Part shown: positions 48,647 through 58,030 of the stretch, piece by piece
Numbering within the stretch: the stretch's first letter is position 1
Layout of the letters: each line of letters starts with the position of its first letter
DNA from: Blasia pusilla
Lineage: Eukaryota; Marchantiophyta; Marchantiopsida; Blasiales
Direction of reading: 5' to 3'
NCBI GenBank assembly: GCA_050084515.1
Contig: CM114275.1
Location: 3,348,001-3,412,000, forward strand
Length of the DNA: 64,000 bases
Position numbers and translations under genes: made by a program
The notes under the pieces: model-generated
Databases searched by the model: none
Told to the model about the DNA's origin: nothing
What the model saw: the letters and a program-made list of their open reading frames with translations, nothing else

Positions 48647-49031
48647 TTGGAGTAGGTTGGGACTTGGAGTGGTGTTGACACAACATGATGATGAGCACAT
48701 GGAGTTTGTGGTGGCCTATGCAAGTCGTTCGAATAATGCAGTGGAGTCGCGCTATAGTTCATATGAGGGAGAGTGCTTGGCAGTAGTGTGGGTTGTGGCA
48801 CACTTTAGGTGTTACTTGTTTGGCACACAGTTTACCCTTGTTACTCATCACCAGCCGCTCAAGTGGTTGATGGAGTCTGACAAGCTTACAGGGAAGCTTG
48901 CACGGTGGGCTCTTATCTTACAGGAGTATGACTTCCAGGTGGTACATAGACCTGGAGTTGCCAACCTTGATGCTGATGGGTTGAGTAGGAACCCATGTAC
49001 TAGCCAAGAGGATACAACTGGGGCTAGATAG
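48549..49031 (+). pseudogene. RNase H domain, copy C
   Basis: Frame with RGRPFQLHTNWSRLGLGVVL, SSYEGECLAVVWVVAHFR, THHQPLKWLMESDKLTG and NLDADGLSRNPC. Two acidic positions kept in copy A are changed here: HTD to HTN and TDH to THH. These are probably catalytic, so the domain is likely inactive. Confidence 0.85.
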
Positions 49032-49052
49032 CATGGCGAGGTTGATGAGGAG

Positions 49053-50161
49053 ATGGTGCCAGGTTGGCATGCATCCGCCTTTTTATGTTGGTTAGGGGTG
49101 GACTCTAGTATGGAGGACCACATGATATCTTACTCTAGTCAGAGGGTAGATGGCCAGCCTTCAGATCCTAAGGTGGGAGATGGTGGTACGGATCAGCGTG
49201 ATATTCATGATGATGCGTTGGTTTTGGAGTTCCTACGGACCAGTAGGATGCCAGGCATAGTGGGTGCCAAGGAGCGAGACCGTGTTCTTCAACGTGCTAA
49301 GAGGTATCAATTGGAGGGAACACATATTCTCCGTGTGTGGGAGGATGGTAGAGTACGAGTAGTGCCGCATTTGGCTCAGAGAGAGCGCATTGTGCGACAT
49401 GCCCATGAGGAGTTGGGACATTTTGGGGTAAAGCGTACGTATAGCTTACTCCTTGGTCAGTATTGGTGGTGTGGCATGCATACTCAGGTGCAGCAGTTGG
49501 TGTCATGTTGTATGGTTTGTGAGCGGGTGAGGGCATCATTCAATGCCCCTACACCACAGTTACACCCCTTGCCTATTATGGGGTTGGATTACCGTTGGAG
49601 TGTGGACTTTGTGGGACCGTTACCGTTGAATGTAAGACATCATCGATATGTGTTGGTGATGGTGGAGCACTTCTCCAAGTGGATTGAGTTGGTGGCATTA
49701 CCTGACAAGGAAAGTGAGGTAACGGTATATGCGTTTCTTGATAGAGTGCTTAGTCATTTTGGTGCACCGGTGAAGTCTTGACCAACGACCAGGGTCTGAG
49801 TTTTGGTGAGTTTGTGTCTTGTGTGACAAGGCGTTGATTGATCATCGGACCACGTCTCGAGATCATCCAGGCGGATGGTTTGGCTGAGCATGTGGTTCAG
49901 ACGGTGAAGAGGGCATTGCGCAAGTATGGCCTCTGAAGGGCATCTTGGAGACAGGATATTCGGTTGCCATGGTTAGCCATGGGGTATAGGTCCAGTCGCC
50001 AAGCATCCTTGGCTTCCTTCTCACCTTATTTTTTGTTATACGGCCGAGATCCAGACTTGCCAGTAGCAATTTGTCGGGAGTCTAGTGAGGTGGTGAACCT
50101 TGATGACCCACAGATGTGGATGAGGGTGTGTTCTTAGCGGGCAGAGCTCTTTCGGAGAGTT
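49053..50161 (+). pseudogene. Integrase, copy C (frameshift in the core)
   Basis: The frame 49,053-49,781 has a pre-integrase segment (RDIHDDALVLEFLRTS, ERDRVLQRAKRYQLEGTHIL), the HHCC zinc unit (HAHEELGHFGVKRTYSLLLG, then CMVC) and the core beginning WSVDFVGPLPLNVRHHRYVL, VEHFSKWIELVALPDKESE. It shifts at about 49,778 before the second acidic motif, which reads TNDQG in another frame, and again before GLAEHVVQTVKRALRKYGL. It integrates element DNA in active relatives. Confidence 0.85.
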
Positions 50162-50635
50162 ATGCCAACAGCCTTTGAGAATCTTGCCATTGCTCAACAT
50201 AGAGATACCTTGCGGTATGCAACCATTCGGGGTGGAGGTTATCGACCATCGATTTGTAGGTTCCATGTGGGGGACTATGTCTATTTGCAGCAGATTGCAT
50301 CAACAACCTTGGATGTGACGGCAGGCCGCACTATTTTACGAGTGCGCGAGGTGTTAGCTTCTGGAGTTCTCATGTTGGAGGGTCGTGATGGAGTTTTTTG
50401 GAAGGACCATGTGCGTAATTGTGCGCCATGTCATCTTCCAAATGTGGATGGTACTGTTGACCCAAGCTTAGCCATGATACGTGCTAGCTTGAGGTGCATG
50501 TTGTGTGGGTCTGCTGGTACCGCAGCCCGTATGTTGGTGTGTGATCGGCGTTCTAGGGGTTGGCACATTATGTGTTTGACTCCACGTATGGATGTTGTTC
50601 CTACTGGAAGGTGGGTTTGTCCTCGATGTACTTAG
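50162..50635 (+). CDS. Integrase C-terminal domain plus PHD finger, copy C
   Basis: A 157-codon open segment. NLAIAQHRDTLRYATIRGGG, then FHVGDYVYLQQ and TILRVREVLASGVLMLEGRD form the SH3-like integrase tail. The PHD finger follows: CMLC, LVCDRRSRGWHIMC, and WVCPRC. The fourth zinc ligand, a Cys in copies A and B (CDGC), is Arg here (CDRR), so the first zinc site is damaged. It ends with TAG at 50,633, the natural end of the polyprotein. Confidence 0.82.
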   Translation: MPTAFENLAIAQHRDTLRYATIRGGGYRPSICRFHVGDYVYLQQIASTTLDVTAGRTILRVREVLASGVLMLEGRDGVFWKDHVRNCAPCHLPNVDGTVDPSLAMIRASLRCMLCGSAGTAARMLVCDRRSRGWHIMCLTPRMDVVPTGRWVCPRCT

Positions 50636-50807
50636 GAGAGGTAGATGACTTGATCTTTGCATGATATGGATTACAAGATGTGCGACTAACGAGGGGGCAA
50701 CCTAGCACCCGGCCTTCGATTCGTGCACCCAAGAAGGTGTATAGCATGTAGTAGATGTATAGGGCTACTCGGGAGTTAGAGGGACTGACCGCTTGATTAG
50801 GGGGCGA
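50636..50807 (+). promoter_or_regulatory. 3' untranslated region with polypurine tract, copy C
   Basis: Short non-coding stretch ending in TTAGGGGGCGAG (about 50,797-50,808), a purine tract directly before repeat B1. Copy A has a similar tract at 200-209. Its placement before B1, not before A2, is unexpected for an LTR that starts at A. Confidence 0.6.
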
Positions 50808-50911
50808 GTTGTGGTACACTTGTGTTTGTGGATGCTCGTCTATGTTATGTATGTATGTGAGTATGGTATGTCAACGATGGATGTTGTATGACGATGTGGA
50901 TTCGCACGACA
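50808..50911 (+). repeat. Repeat B1 of copy C
   Basis: 104 bases ending GCACGACA. B2 (51,507-51,612) repeats it with five or six differences. Bases 50,912-50,913 (GC) separate it from A2, giving the perfect palindrome GACAGCTGTC at 50,908-50,917. Confidence 0.9.
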
Positions 50912-50913
50912 GC

Positions 50914-51272
50914 TGTCATGACCATACGGATTATGTCGTAGAGTATAGTGTGCTAGTAGAGGCCATACCTTATATAGGGCTGCAGTGTCTAGGTAGAGAT
51001 GCGATTTCATACATAGGGTTGGGGGTTACTCAATTAAGGGTGAGCTTTTCAGTAGGGCCCGCTCTTAGGTTGGAGGATATAAGGTGGAGTGCACTCAAAG
51101 AACAATCAGTTCTTTGAGTTGAGCCTGTTGCGTTGGGAGTTAGCCTTGGTAGTGAGTAGAGCTCTTGGCTATGGTGTTTCCCGCAAGCTTTGACCTAGAT
51201 TCTCCCGTCGTGGAGTGGGTTTGGCTCGATTGTATGTGATTCTATACGTGTTTTATGACAGTAGGTCTTTCA
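50914..51272 (+). repeat. Terminal repeat A2 of copy C
   Basis: 359 bases matching A1 (41,692-42,050), TGTCATGACC to GTCTTTCA. Confidence 0.92.
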
Positions 51273-51506
51273 GGCTTTGAGTGAGTTGGTGCCGACTGAG
51301 GCCCATCCTCCAAAGTCCGTCTCCCATCCTCTTGGGGACAAAACTTCCTAACATGATCACCTCCACATGTCCAACATGACTGTCCTTGCTGCGGGGCAGC
51401 AAATGAAGGCAATGGTCTCTGCGCAAGTGTCCCTCTAGGACCGGACTGAGGTCGTGTGTACCCTCCATGACTCCCACTACTACTACCACCACCAGTACTA
51501 CGAGAA
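51273..51506 (-). pseudogene. Inverted gag fragment between A2 and B2 of copy C
   Basis: On the minus strand this matches 44,441-44,663, the gag region with the first zinc knuckle and the serine-glycine linker. Its knuckle encodes CWTCGGDHVRKFC with the last Cys intact, whereas the gag of copy C has Tyr. It therefore came from a different or less decayed template. It sits exactly at the A2-B2 junction. Confidence 0.85.
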
Positions 51507-51612
51507 GTTGTGGTACACTTGTGTTTGTGGATGCTCTCGTCTATATTATGTATGTATGTGAGTATGGTATGTCAGCGATGTATGTTGTATGACGATGTGG
51601 ATTCGCACGACA
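51507..51612 (+). repeat. Repeat B2, outermost 3' end of copy C
   Basis: 106 bases, near-identical to B1, ending GCACGACA directly against the AGGA target duplication. Confidence 0.9.
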
Positions 51613-51616
51613 AGGA

Positions 51617-52480
51617 AAAGGGACTCAAATTGGTAACCTGATCACACCCTCCAACCTACGACACCGTCAACATCCATTCCTCCATATGATATGACAACCT
51701 CCGCAACACAACACTCTCCTCGCCCAACACGTCAAACCTCCCGTTAGCATCGGTGTGTATGCCCCCATCAGAATCCTCGCAAACCCCAGCCACGCTCGGA
51801 AAAAATCACGTCCTGAAAAAAACTCTCCGCCCACCCCTAGAGGTGCCTCGCAACATCAACTCAACCGCGTCCAAACGCAACCATCTCGTCTATCACGTCA
51901 CTCGCGCCTCCAGCACGTTGACCCCTCTGCTCAGTCCTAACCACAGCCGCTCCTACCAAGCCTACTCCGTACCTCGTCCATCTGCCAATTGTGTATCCCG
52001 TCTACCACGTCAAAAAGATGCCAACCATGGCACTCCCAACCACGTGTTGGGGGGGAATAGTGAGGGAAGGGAGGGTCGTTGCCAAGAGTCGCGGCTCCAT
52101 AGCTCGCCACCCCGGCTTCCTCCGTCTGCCTCTACCCAGCTCCAACCTAACCCTAGCCCCAATCTCTAGCCATCGTTACTTGATAGCCCTCCTTTGGCTG
52201 CAAGGCCAAGCTCTCCTTTCCCTCTCTCTCGTCACTCACCGATCGGCAGCACACTCGTGAACTCCCACCGCTATATGCCTTGCTACACTCCAGTGGACTC
52301 TCTCGACAGTCTACACCTACAAAATCTATGAAAAACGGACATCGCTTCCGACCACCGCCTTCCGAACAAAAAAATGACCAACACAACGCCAACCAGTGTC
52401 TCCAAGGGCTCTCCACCGAGGCAACTCGCTTGCCTACCTACAAACAACGAATTCCCACCAACCCCCAGACATCTTTCTCA
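51617..52480 (-). other. Leader of copy B, outer part
   Basis: Non-coding continuation of copy B after copy C. The first 40 bases align with the copy A leader at 7,966-8,000 (GGTAACCTGATCAC against GATAACCTGAACAC). No initiator tRNA-Met primer site follows A1 on the minus strand. Confidence 0.55.
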
Positions 52481-52956
52481 TGTAAAAATAAAGAGTAGTA
52501 AAAATGGCACACCCAGCCTAAAACTCCACTCCTCAATCTACATCGACTTATCGAGCCTTGTCCACCCTACGTTATCAAGAAATCTGGACGCTAGCACCCT
52601 AGTCACACACATACAAGAGAGGTACTCCAACGGCCCAACATGAGAAAGATGGCTTGGGAAAGCCATCTACCTCCCTTATATAGGATTGGGAAGAGCCAAA
52701 AGGCTCTTCCCCTAAAAATAGCTATTCTCATGGTAACTTGTGCTCACAGGTTACCAGGGGCGAGTGACCTGCTCAACAAGTCACCAGGCTATGAAAGACC
52801 CCAACAAGAAAGTTGTCAGAAATGACATTCCTGACACAACGGACCTATCCTCAACCTCATCTGACACCGGGGGACAAAGTTACACTCAAGACAGTCCGCT
52901 GGCGCCTATGCCCTATCCACGATAGATCTCGGCCTATCGGCTACTCAGATGTGACA
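52481..52956 (-). repeat. Terminal repeat A1 (5' end) of copy B
   Basis: 476 bases homologous to 26,943-27,393. On the minus strand it begins TGTCACATCTGAG and ends TTTTTACA. TATA candidate at about 52,673-52,683 (TCCTATATAAGG). No repeat B lies outside it. Confidence 0.88.
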
Positions 52957-52960
52957 CAAC

Positions 52961-53555
52961 TTACAAAACATGGGCCTATATGATCATAACAAGTAAATAT
53001 CCTTGAACATCTTAAGTTGATGTTAGAATACATATCATTTGTAAATCTATGCAAATCCAATATTCTATAACAAAATATTTTACCTTGTAACGATATTCCA
53101 AATTTTCTAATAGTTCCTCTATCATTAAAATTTTTTGGTCATGAATAAACTTACCTTCTTGAAGAACCGTTTCATTTGAAAAGGAGTTTGACTTACTTTA
53201 GGTACTAAGTGAAAAAAACCTTTCCAAGGCAACAATTTCTTTCCAAAAATTTCTCTTTTTTGGATACTCTTGTAAGGTTCCCTACTTTATAGGCATACTC
53301 CTCCACTTATATCCCCTTATTTCCAGATTAGGAAACTAAGGGGATAAGCTGGTGGGTCGAGGAGAGTTGAGGGTTTTGCATGCATGGGCCAAGTGAGGGG
53401 GAATAGGGAGGGTAGCTAGAGGGTAGAGTAGGATGAGTGATTGGGCGGTTGGGCCACGGGTACGGGTAGGTGGTAAAGGGTGTTGTGAGATAATGAGAGT
53501 AGGAAGGGTGGGGGAATGCACAATAGGAGTAGGATCTGCCCAAAGTTGCACGCAA
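52961..53555. other. AT-rich intergenic DNA right of copy B
   Basis: No gene recognised. Confidence 0.5.
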
Positions 53556-53559
53556 ACAG

Positions 53560-53960
53560 ACAAGTCCAGACATGTCCTCGGACATGCCTAGCCCGCACCC
53601 GAGCCTGCCCACAACGCGCTCTGTAGATTCTGGCAGACAGAGCCCGCACCCGTTGTGCGGCCCGCGGCAGGCCAGCAGGGCGGGCTGGGCTCCCATTGGG
53701 CGGGCTCATGCCCGCCTCCTACGTAAGCTCGAACTCGCTCAATGGGGCCCAAGCCCGCCCTGCGGGCCTGCTACATGCCGTGCAATGGGTGCGGGCTCGG
53801 TCGGCCCGGGTCTACGCAGCAAGCTTTAGGGCGGGCTCGCGTGTGGGACGCGGGTATTGGGGTCGGCATAGACATGTTCGTCCATAGGACGAACATAAGT
53901 CTGCGGACATGGACATGTTCGCGGACACGGACTCTGTTTGTGTGCAACCGTGGATCCGCC
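53560..53960. repeat. GCCCG-rich dispersed repeat
   Basis: A GC-rich block with repeated GCGGGC and GCCCGC motifs flanked by GGACATGTTCG-like stretches, similar to 13,220-13,500 and 63,598-63,905. The open frames across it are low-complexity artefacts. Confidence 0.55.
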
Positions 53961-54624
53961 CGATGATGGCATGACTACAATCTAGATTCAGATAAAGAAA
54001 AAATTATGAGAAATTTTCCAATATGGAGAAGTTTTTAGTAATGGACTTTCCATGTGTGCAACCTTATGCCATGATTTTTTTCCCTATTTTATATCGTTGA
54101 AATTATTTCCTATGAATTTTATAGTCCCTTGTCTAGTGTTAGTATTAGTTGTCAAATTTTTCCAATCTATGTTCAATTAAATGTTTACTCTCCATTTATT
54201 TATAATGAAAACATTTACTCTTTTGGGTTTTTATATAGGAGGATTGAGATTTTTATTTTATTTTGAAAATTAAAAGGATTAAAAATATAGATTGACATAT
54301 ATTTTCTTGTTGACTTACTAGGTGGTCCATACTGTACACTTTAGCAACTTTATTTTAATATTTTTGAAAATTAAATATTTTTATTGCAATAAAAAATATA
54401 TGTAGGTCACATCATATTTTATTTTATTTTCCTTGTTGGAAAAACAGGAAAATGTAAAATCATAGAAAATATTACGTCTTTTCATGGTATCGATATGTAT
54501 AGCACCCACTTCAAAAGCTAGCTATTCTTCAAAAATGATTTTGGAAGTTTCATACAAATATTTAATGTTAATTAGAAGAGCATAATATATTTTAAATTAA
54601 GGTGAAAATTTCTCAAAAAGGATA

Positions 54625-55429
54625 TTCTATGAGCACCTTTACTATTATAGGAGAATGCTTTCTTGATTTGCAAACATCTCTCTATTTGACACATGGCAAC
54701 TGGGCAGCAGGAAAATATTTCGCATAAAAAAAATAATTTGAATTTGTGTGCAGCATCATTAATCCCTTCCCTCCACAGGCTATACACTAACAAAATCACT
54801 TCAAACATTTTTTTATTTTGCGTGCTTTGCATGGATACCTTACTACTTGAGTTGAGAAGAGTGGATTTGTTTGATAATATTTATGCGGCTCGAGCCCAGG
54901 TTTAGAAATGATCATCTATATTATTATGGGAAAGAGCCTACTTGATTTGCAAACACCTCTTTGTTTGACACATGGCAAGGCAACAAGAAAATATTTCACA
55001 TCTTACGGGCAACAAGAAAAAAGTTTGAATTTGTGTGCAACATCATTAATCCCTTCCCTTCACGAGCTATACACTAACAAAATCTCTTCAAACACTTTCT
55101 TTCTTTTTTTTGCATCGCACGGATGCCTTTCTACTTGAGTTAATACTAGTAGATTTGTTTGAGAATAGTTGTGTGGCCCAAGCCCAAGTTTAGAAATTGT
55201 CATCTATATTATTATGGGAGAGTGTCTTCTTGATTTGCAAACACCTCTATACTTGACACGTGGCAACTGGATAGCAAGAAAATGTTTCACATCTTACGGG
55301 CAGGGCAGCAAGAAAAAAGTTTGAATTTTTGTGCAGAATCATTAATCCCTTCCCTTCACGGGCTATACACTAACAAAAGCTTTTCAAACATTTTTTTATT
55401 TCCCATGGATTGCACGAGCACCTTACTAG
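54625..55429 (+). repeat. Tandem array of a 288-base unit with Helitron-like ends
   Basis: Three units start at about 54,625, 54,912 and 55,200. Each has a start like TCATCTATATTATTATGGGA, then TTGATTTGCAAACA, GACACATGGCAA, ATTAATCCCTTCCC, GCTATACACTAACAAAA and a GC-containing stem near the end. The third ends GCACGAGCACCTTACTAG, a Helitron-type CTAG terminus. The spacer between units is also shared, so the array arose by tandem duplication. It is non-coding. Confidence 0.55.
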
Positions 55430-57517
55430 TGCTTTCTTAAGCATGGACTCAATTTCAAGCACATATATTTGAAAAAAAAATTCAACTCAAGTTTTCTTTC
55501 TAAATTTTTACCATCTTTTTTCCTATTTGAAGATGGATAGTCTGATGATATTTTTACAATATTTGAAAGGATTATTAAATGACACTCTCTTAGTGATTTT
55601 TAGATTTAATCGAGATAATACAAATATTATGGTAATTTTGTAGGAGAATATTGGAGCTCACATGTTGATTATATTCAAGTTGGGTTTACTATATGACTTA
55701 CAATGTTTCCTATTTCTTGCCCTTCTTGGGTTAAGAATGACCATTAGAAAAATTTCATCTGAAGATTAAACCTTGGAGAAAAATTGGAAAATTTAACCCT
55801 TTTTTCTCAATAAATTCTTAAACTATATTGAGAAGCTTACCATTTTGAGTCTGTTTCATCATTTTGAATATAATTGAGTTTTCCTTTCAGGAAGATTCCC
55901 CTTGACTTGATATTGTAGGTTAGCGTTGAGGAGGTGATTTGTGTTGAGAAGGTGATAGAGATTGTATGGCACAAAGCCCCTATGCCTACTCACACATTTG
56001 AGGTTTTCTATCAAACTTTCAAAGATACAATATGTTTGGTGAATCCTCGACTATGAGTTCTTGCTATTTGGAAACAAGAGATTTATATCTAATGATGGTT
56101 TTACACAATTGTCTCGTTGTTTGTCATGGAAATCATCCCACTATAGTACTTACCATATGGATAAGATTCTTACTTGATTTCATTTAAGTAGTAAGTTGTC
56201 CATACAATGCATGGTATATAATTTTTTTTAATACTCTTGGTCAGAGGGGGTAGAAGGACGGACAGAGGAATGAGGGTAAAGGATGGAGAGGGTTTGCAAT
56301 GTTTGCATGGTCTCTGTTAGAAACCCCTTCTACCCCTCCCTCTACCAAAGGTGGTAGAATGGGGCGGAGGTCTCCGAATAGAGATCGGGGAATGGACGTC
56401 AGATGAGGGGAAGCGGAAGAAGAAGGAGACGTCCCTTAGCTAATTTACTGGACACTAATGACACCTAGATGAAAAGGTCAATAAGTCATGAAATGCAAAC
56501 TCATGACAAACAAAGATGGAGGAATCAATGCAAAAATAGTTTCCTTGCTTGTGAATAAACAATATTTCAAAAGTTTCCTCAACACTCAAAAGTTACACAT
56601 GAACTTCTCATTCGATTAGGATTGGGGATGACGACTTTGTTTAAGTTTGCTACTATCAAAATACTCCCACGAACAACTCCTCTAGACTCACAAAAGATAA
56701 GTCTCCGACAATACAACCTTGTCCCATATCAACCATTTTAGAAATAGTAAGGAGGTAGGTCACCTTCTCCAAAGGAAGAAGCTTCATCCTTTAGTTAACT
56801 TAAATACCCACTTACCATTCCAAACCTAATAGTATAGATGATACTATCAAAAATCATTGAGAGCATGAGCGCAAATGTGTAATTTTAACATTAATATTGT
56901 CGTACTCATATATATCCAATTAAAAAATCACACAAATTATTTTCTAGACAAGGAGTGCGTACGTGGACTATGTATAGACTAAATGCAAAGTCCACGTACA
57001 CACATGCATTTGTGCTCGCAGGGAGCTCCACTCACTCAATTGAGAGTGACATATAAAAAGAAAACCTTTCACGAGGACAAGGCTTGGCATTCTTTGTAAA
57101 AGGTGCGGGTTCCCAAACGTGTTTTACCGATTTGAAAATTATGTTTACGGAAATGTCACCTACCAAAAAGCTTAGATTTTTGGAAATCATTCTACCTTAA
57201 TTATATCTTCCAATAGTTTCCACGATTGAGAATAAAATAATAATTTAGAGAGTTAAAGAGATTAGGAAGGGCTGTAATGGGGATTAGTGGAAGTTAGTAA
57301 GAGTTTCAGAATAATTTTGTGACTAAACATATGGAAAACTAACTCGGAGACATATTATCCGACGGACAAAAATTTGTCCACCGAAAGAAAACTGCACACG
57401 ACGAAACCCTATAAGAACAGGACTGGGACTTCATCACATTTTTAAAACCCGAATAGACTTATATGTATCCCGTAAAAACGGACGGACTTAAGGAAACTGC
57501 CCGAGCCTTGCACGAGG
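55430..57517. other. AT-rich intergenic DNA
   Basis: No gene recognised. A purine-rich GGGGTAGAAGG/TACCCCTCC region occurs at about 56,245-56,430. Confidence 0.5.
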
Positions 57518-57600
57518 ATGCCAAGCCTAAACAAAGTCAACACGGCAGAAACCGCTCGTCTTCTTCCGCTGCCTTGGAGCCTACGATCGAACGCATCCGC

Positions 57601-57672
57601 ACCGTCCGTCCGTCCGTCCGTCCGTAGGTCTGTCCGTCGGTCCGTCCGTCCGTCCGTCGGTCCGTTCGTCCT
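57601..57672. repeat. (TCCG)n microsatellite
   Basis: An imperfect CCGTCCGT tract with single-base interruptions (AGGT, CGGT) over about 70 bases. Confidence 0.9.
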
Positions 57673-57739
57673 CCGAGCTATAGCGGTGAAGAGCGGGACA
57701 AGATTTGAGATAGCTATTTTTAACTACGCCACCTATATT

Positions 57740-58030
57740 TAACAAACTGCATAAAGTGGCACTCGACGACGAGTCAAGTGGACACGGCGCGACCGGAAAC
57801 GCCGATCGGCGCAATCCGATACCGGCGTGCTATTTTTGACAGAAAGCCGGTTACCTTTTGCAAAGCGAACAGCAGAATTATCGAAATCGTCGTCCGTCGT
57901 CTGCGGAGGGGCGACGCGCCACGGCACGACCTTTGACGTCCCCACCACTCCAGGAGTCCCTCCCCTCGGTGGACGTACCTACGTGGTCAGGTGGAGGGAG
58001 GTAGATTTCCGCCACTTCCCACCCAGCTGA
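57740..58030. other. CpG-rich patch
   Basis: CpG is frequent (for example GACGACGAGTC, GGCGCGACCGG, CGTCGTCCGTCGTC) in contrast to the flanks. It could be promoter-proximal or part of a young transposon. No protein recognised on either strand. Confidence 0.35.

Larger units (their letters stand above)
41692..51612 (+). mobile_element. Ty3/gypsy-type element with methyltransferase and PHD finger, copy C
   Basis: The insertion of 9,921 bases lies in the leader of copy B. AGGA stands on both sides (41,688-41,691 and 51,613-51,616). The empty site is seen in copy A at 7,962 (GCAGGATAAAGGAC). Order: A1, leader, gag, protease, methyltransferase-like domain, reverse transcriptase, RNase H, integrase, PHD, B1, A2, an inverted gag fragment, B2. 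It is the most readable of the three copies, yet has several stops and at least four frameshifts. Confidence 0.88.
26808..52956 (-). mobile_element. Ty3/gypsy-type element with methyltransferase and PHD finger, copy B (interrupted by E and C)
   Basis: The element is flanked by CAAC (26,804-26,807 and 52,957-52,960). Removing the nested chromovirus E and copy C leaves about 8.8 kb. Reading leftward: A1 (52,956-52,481), leader, gag, protease, methyltransferase-like domain, a rearranged reverse transcriptase region, RNase H, integrase, PHD, B1, A2, B2. It starts TGTC on the minus strand and ends GACA. The reverse transcriptase core is missing and replaced by a hairpin, so it is defective. Confidence 0.85.

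Noticed and set aside
50808-51272. An ordinary LTR of about 465 bases (B1 plus A2) as the sole 3' LTR of copy C
   Set aside because: The purine tract before B1 favours it, but the 5' end of the insertion starts at A and the 3' end finishes with B2 against the target duplication in both B and C, so a plain two-LTR model does not fit the boundaries.
53328-53829. Several overlapping open frames in the GC-rich block
   Set aside because: The frames owe their length to GC-rich repeat composition on both strands; none has a protein motif and similar blocks recur as dispersed repeats.
57601-57672. CRISPR-like array of short repeats
   Set aside because: The tract is a simple TCCG microsatellite without unique spacers, and the genome is eukaryotic.
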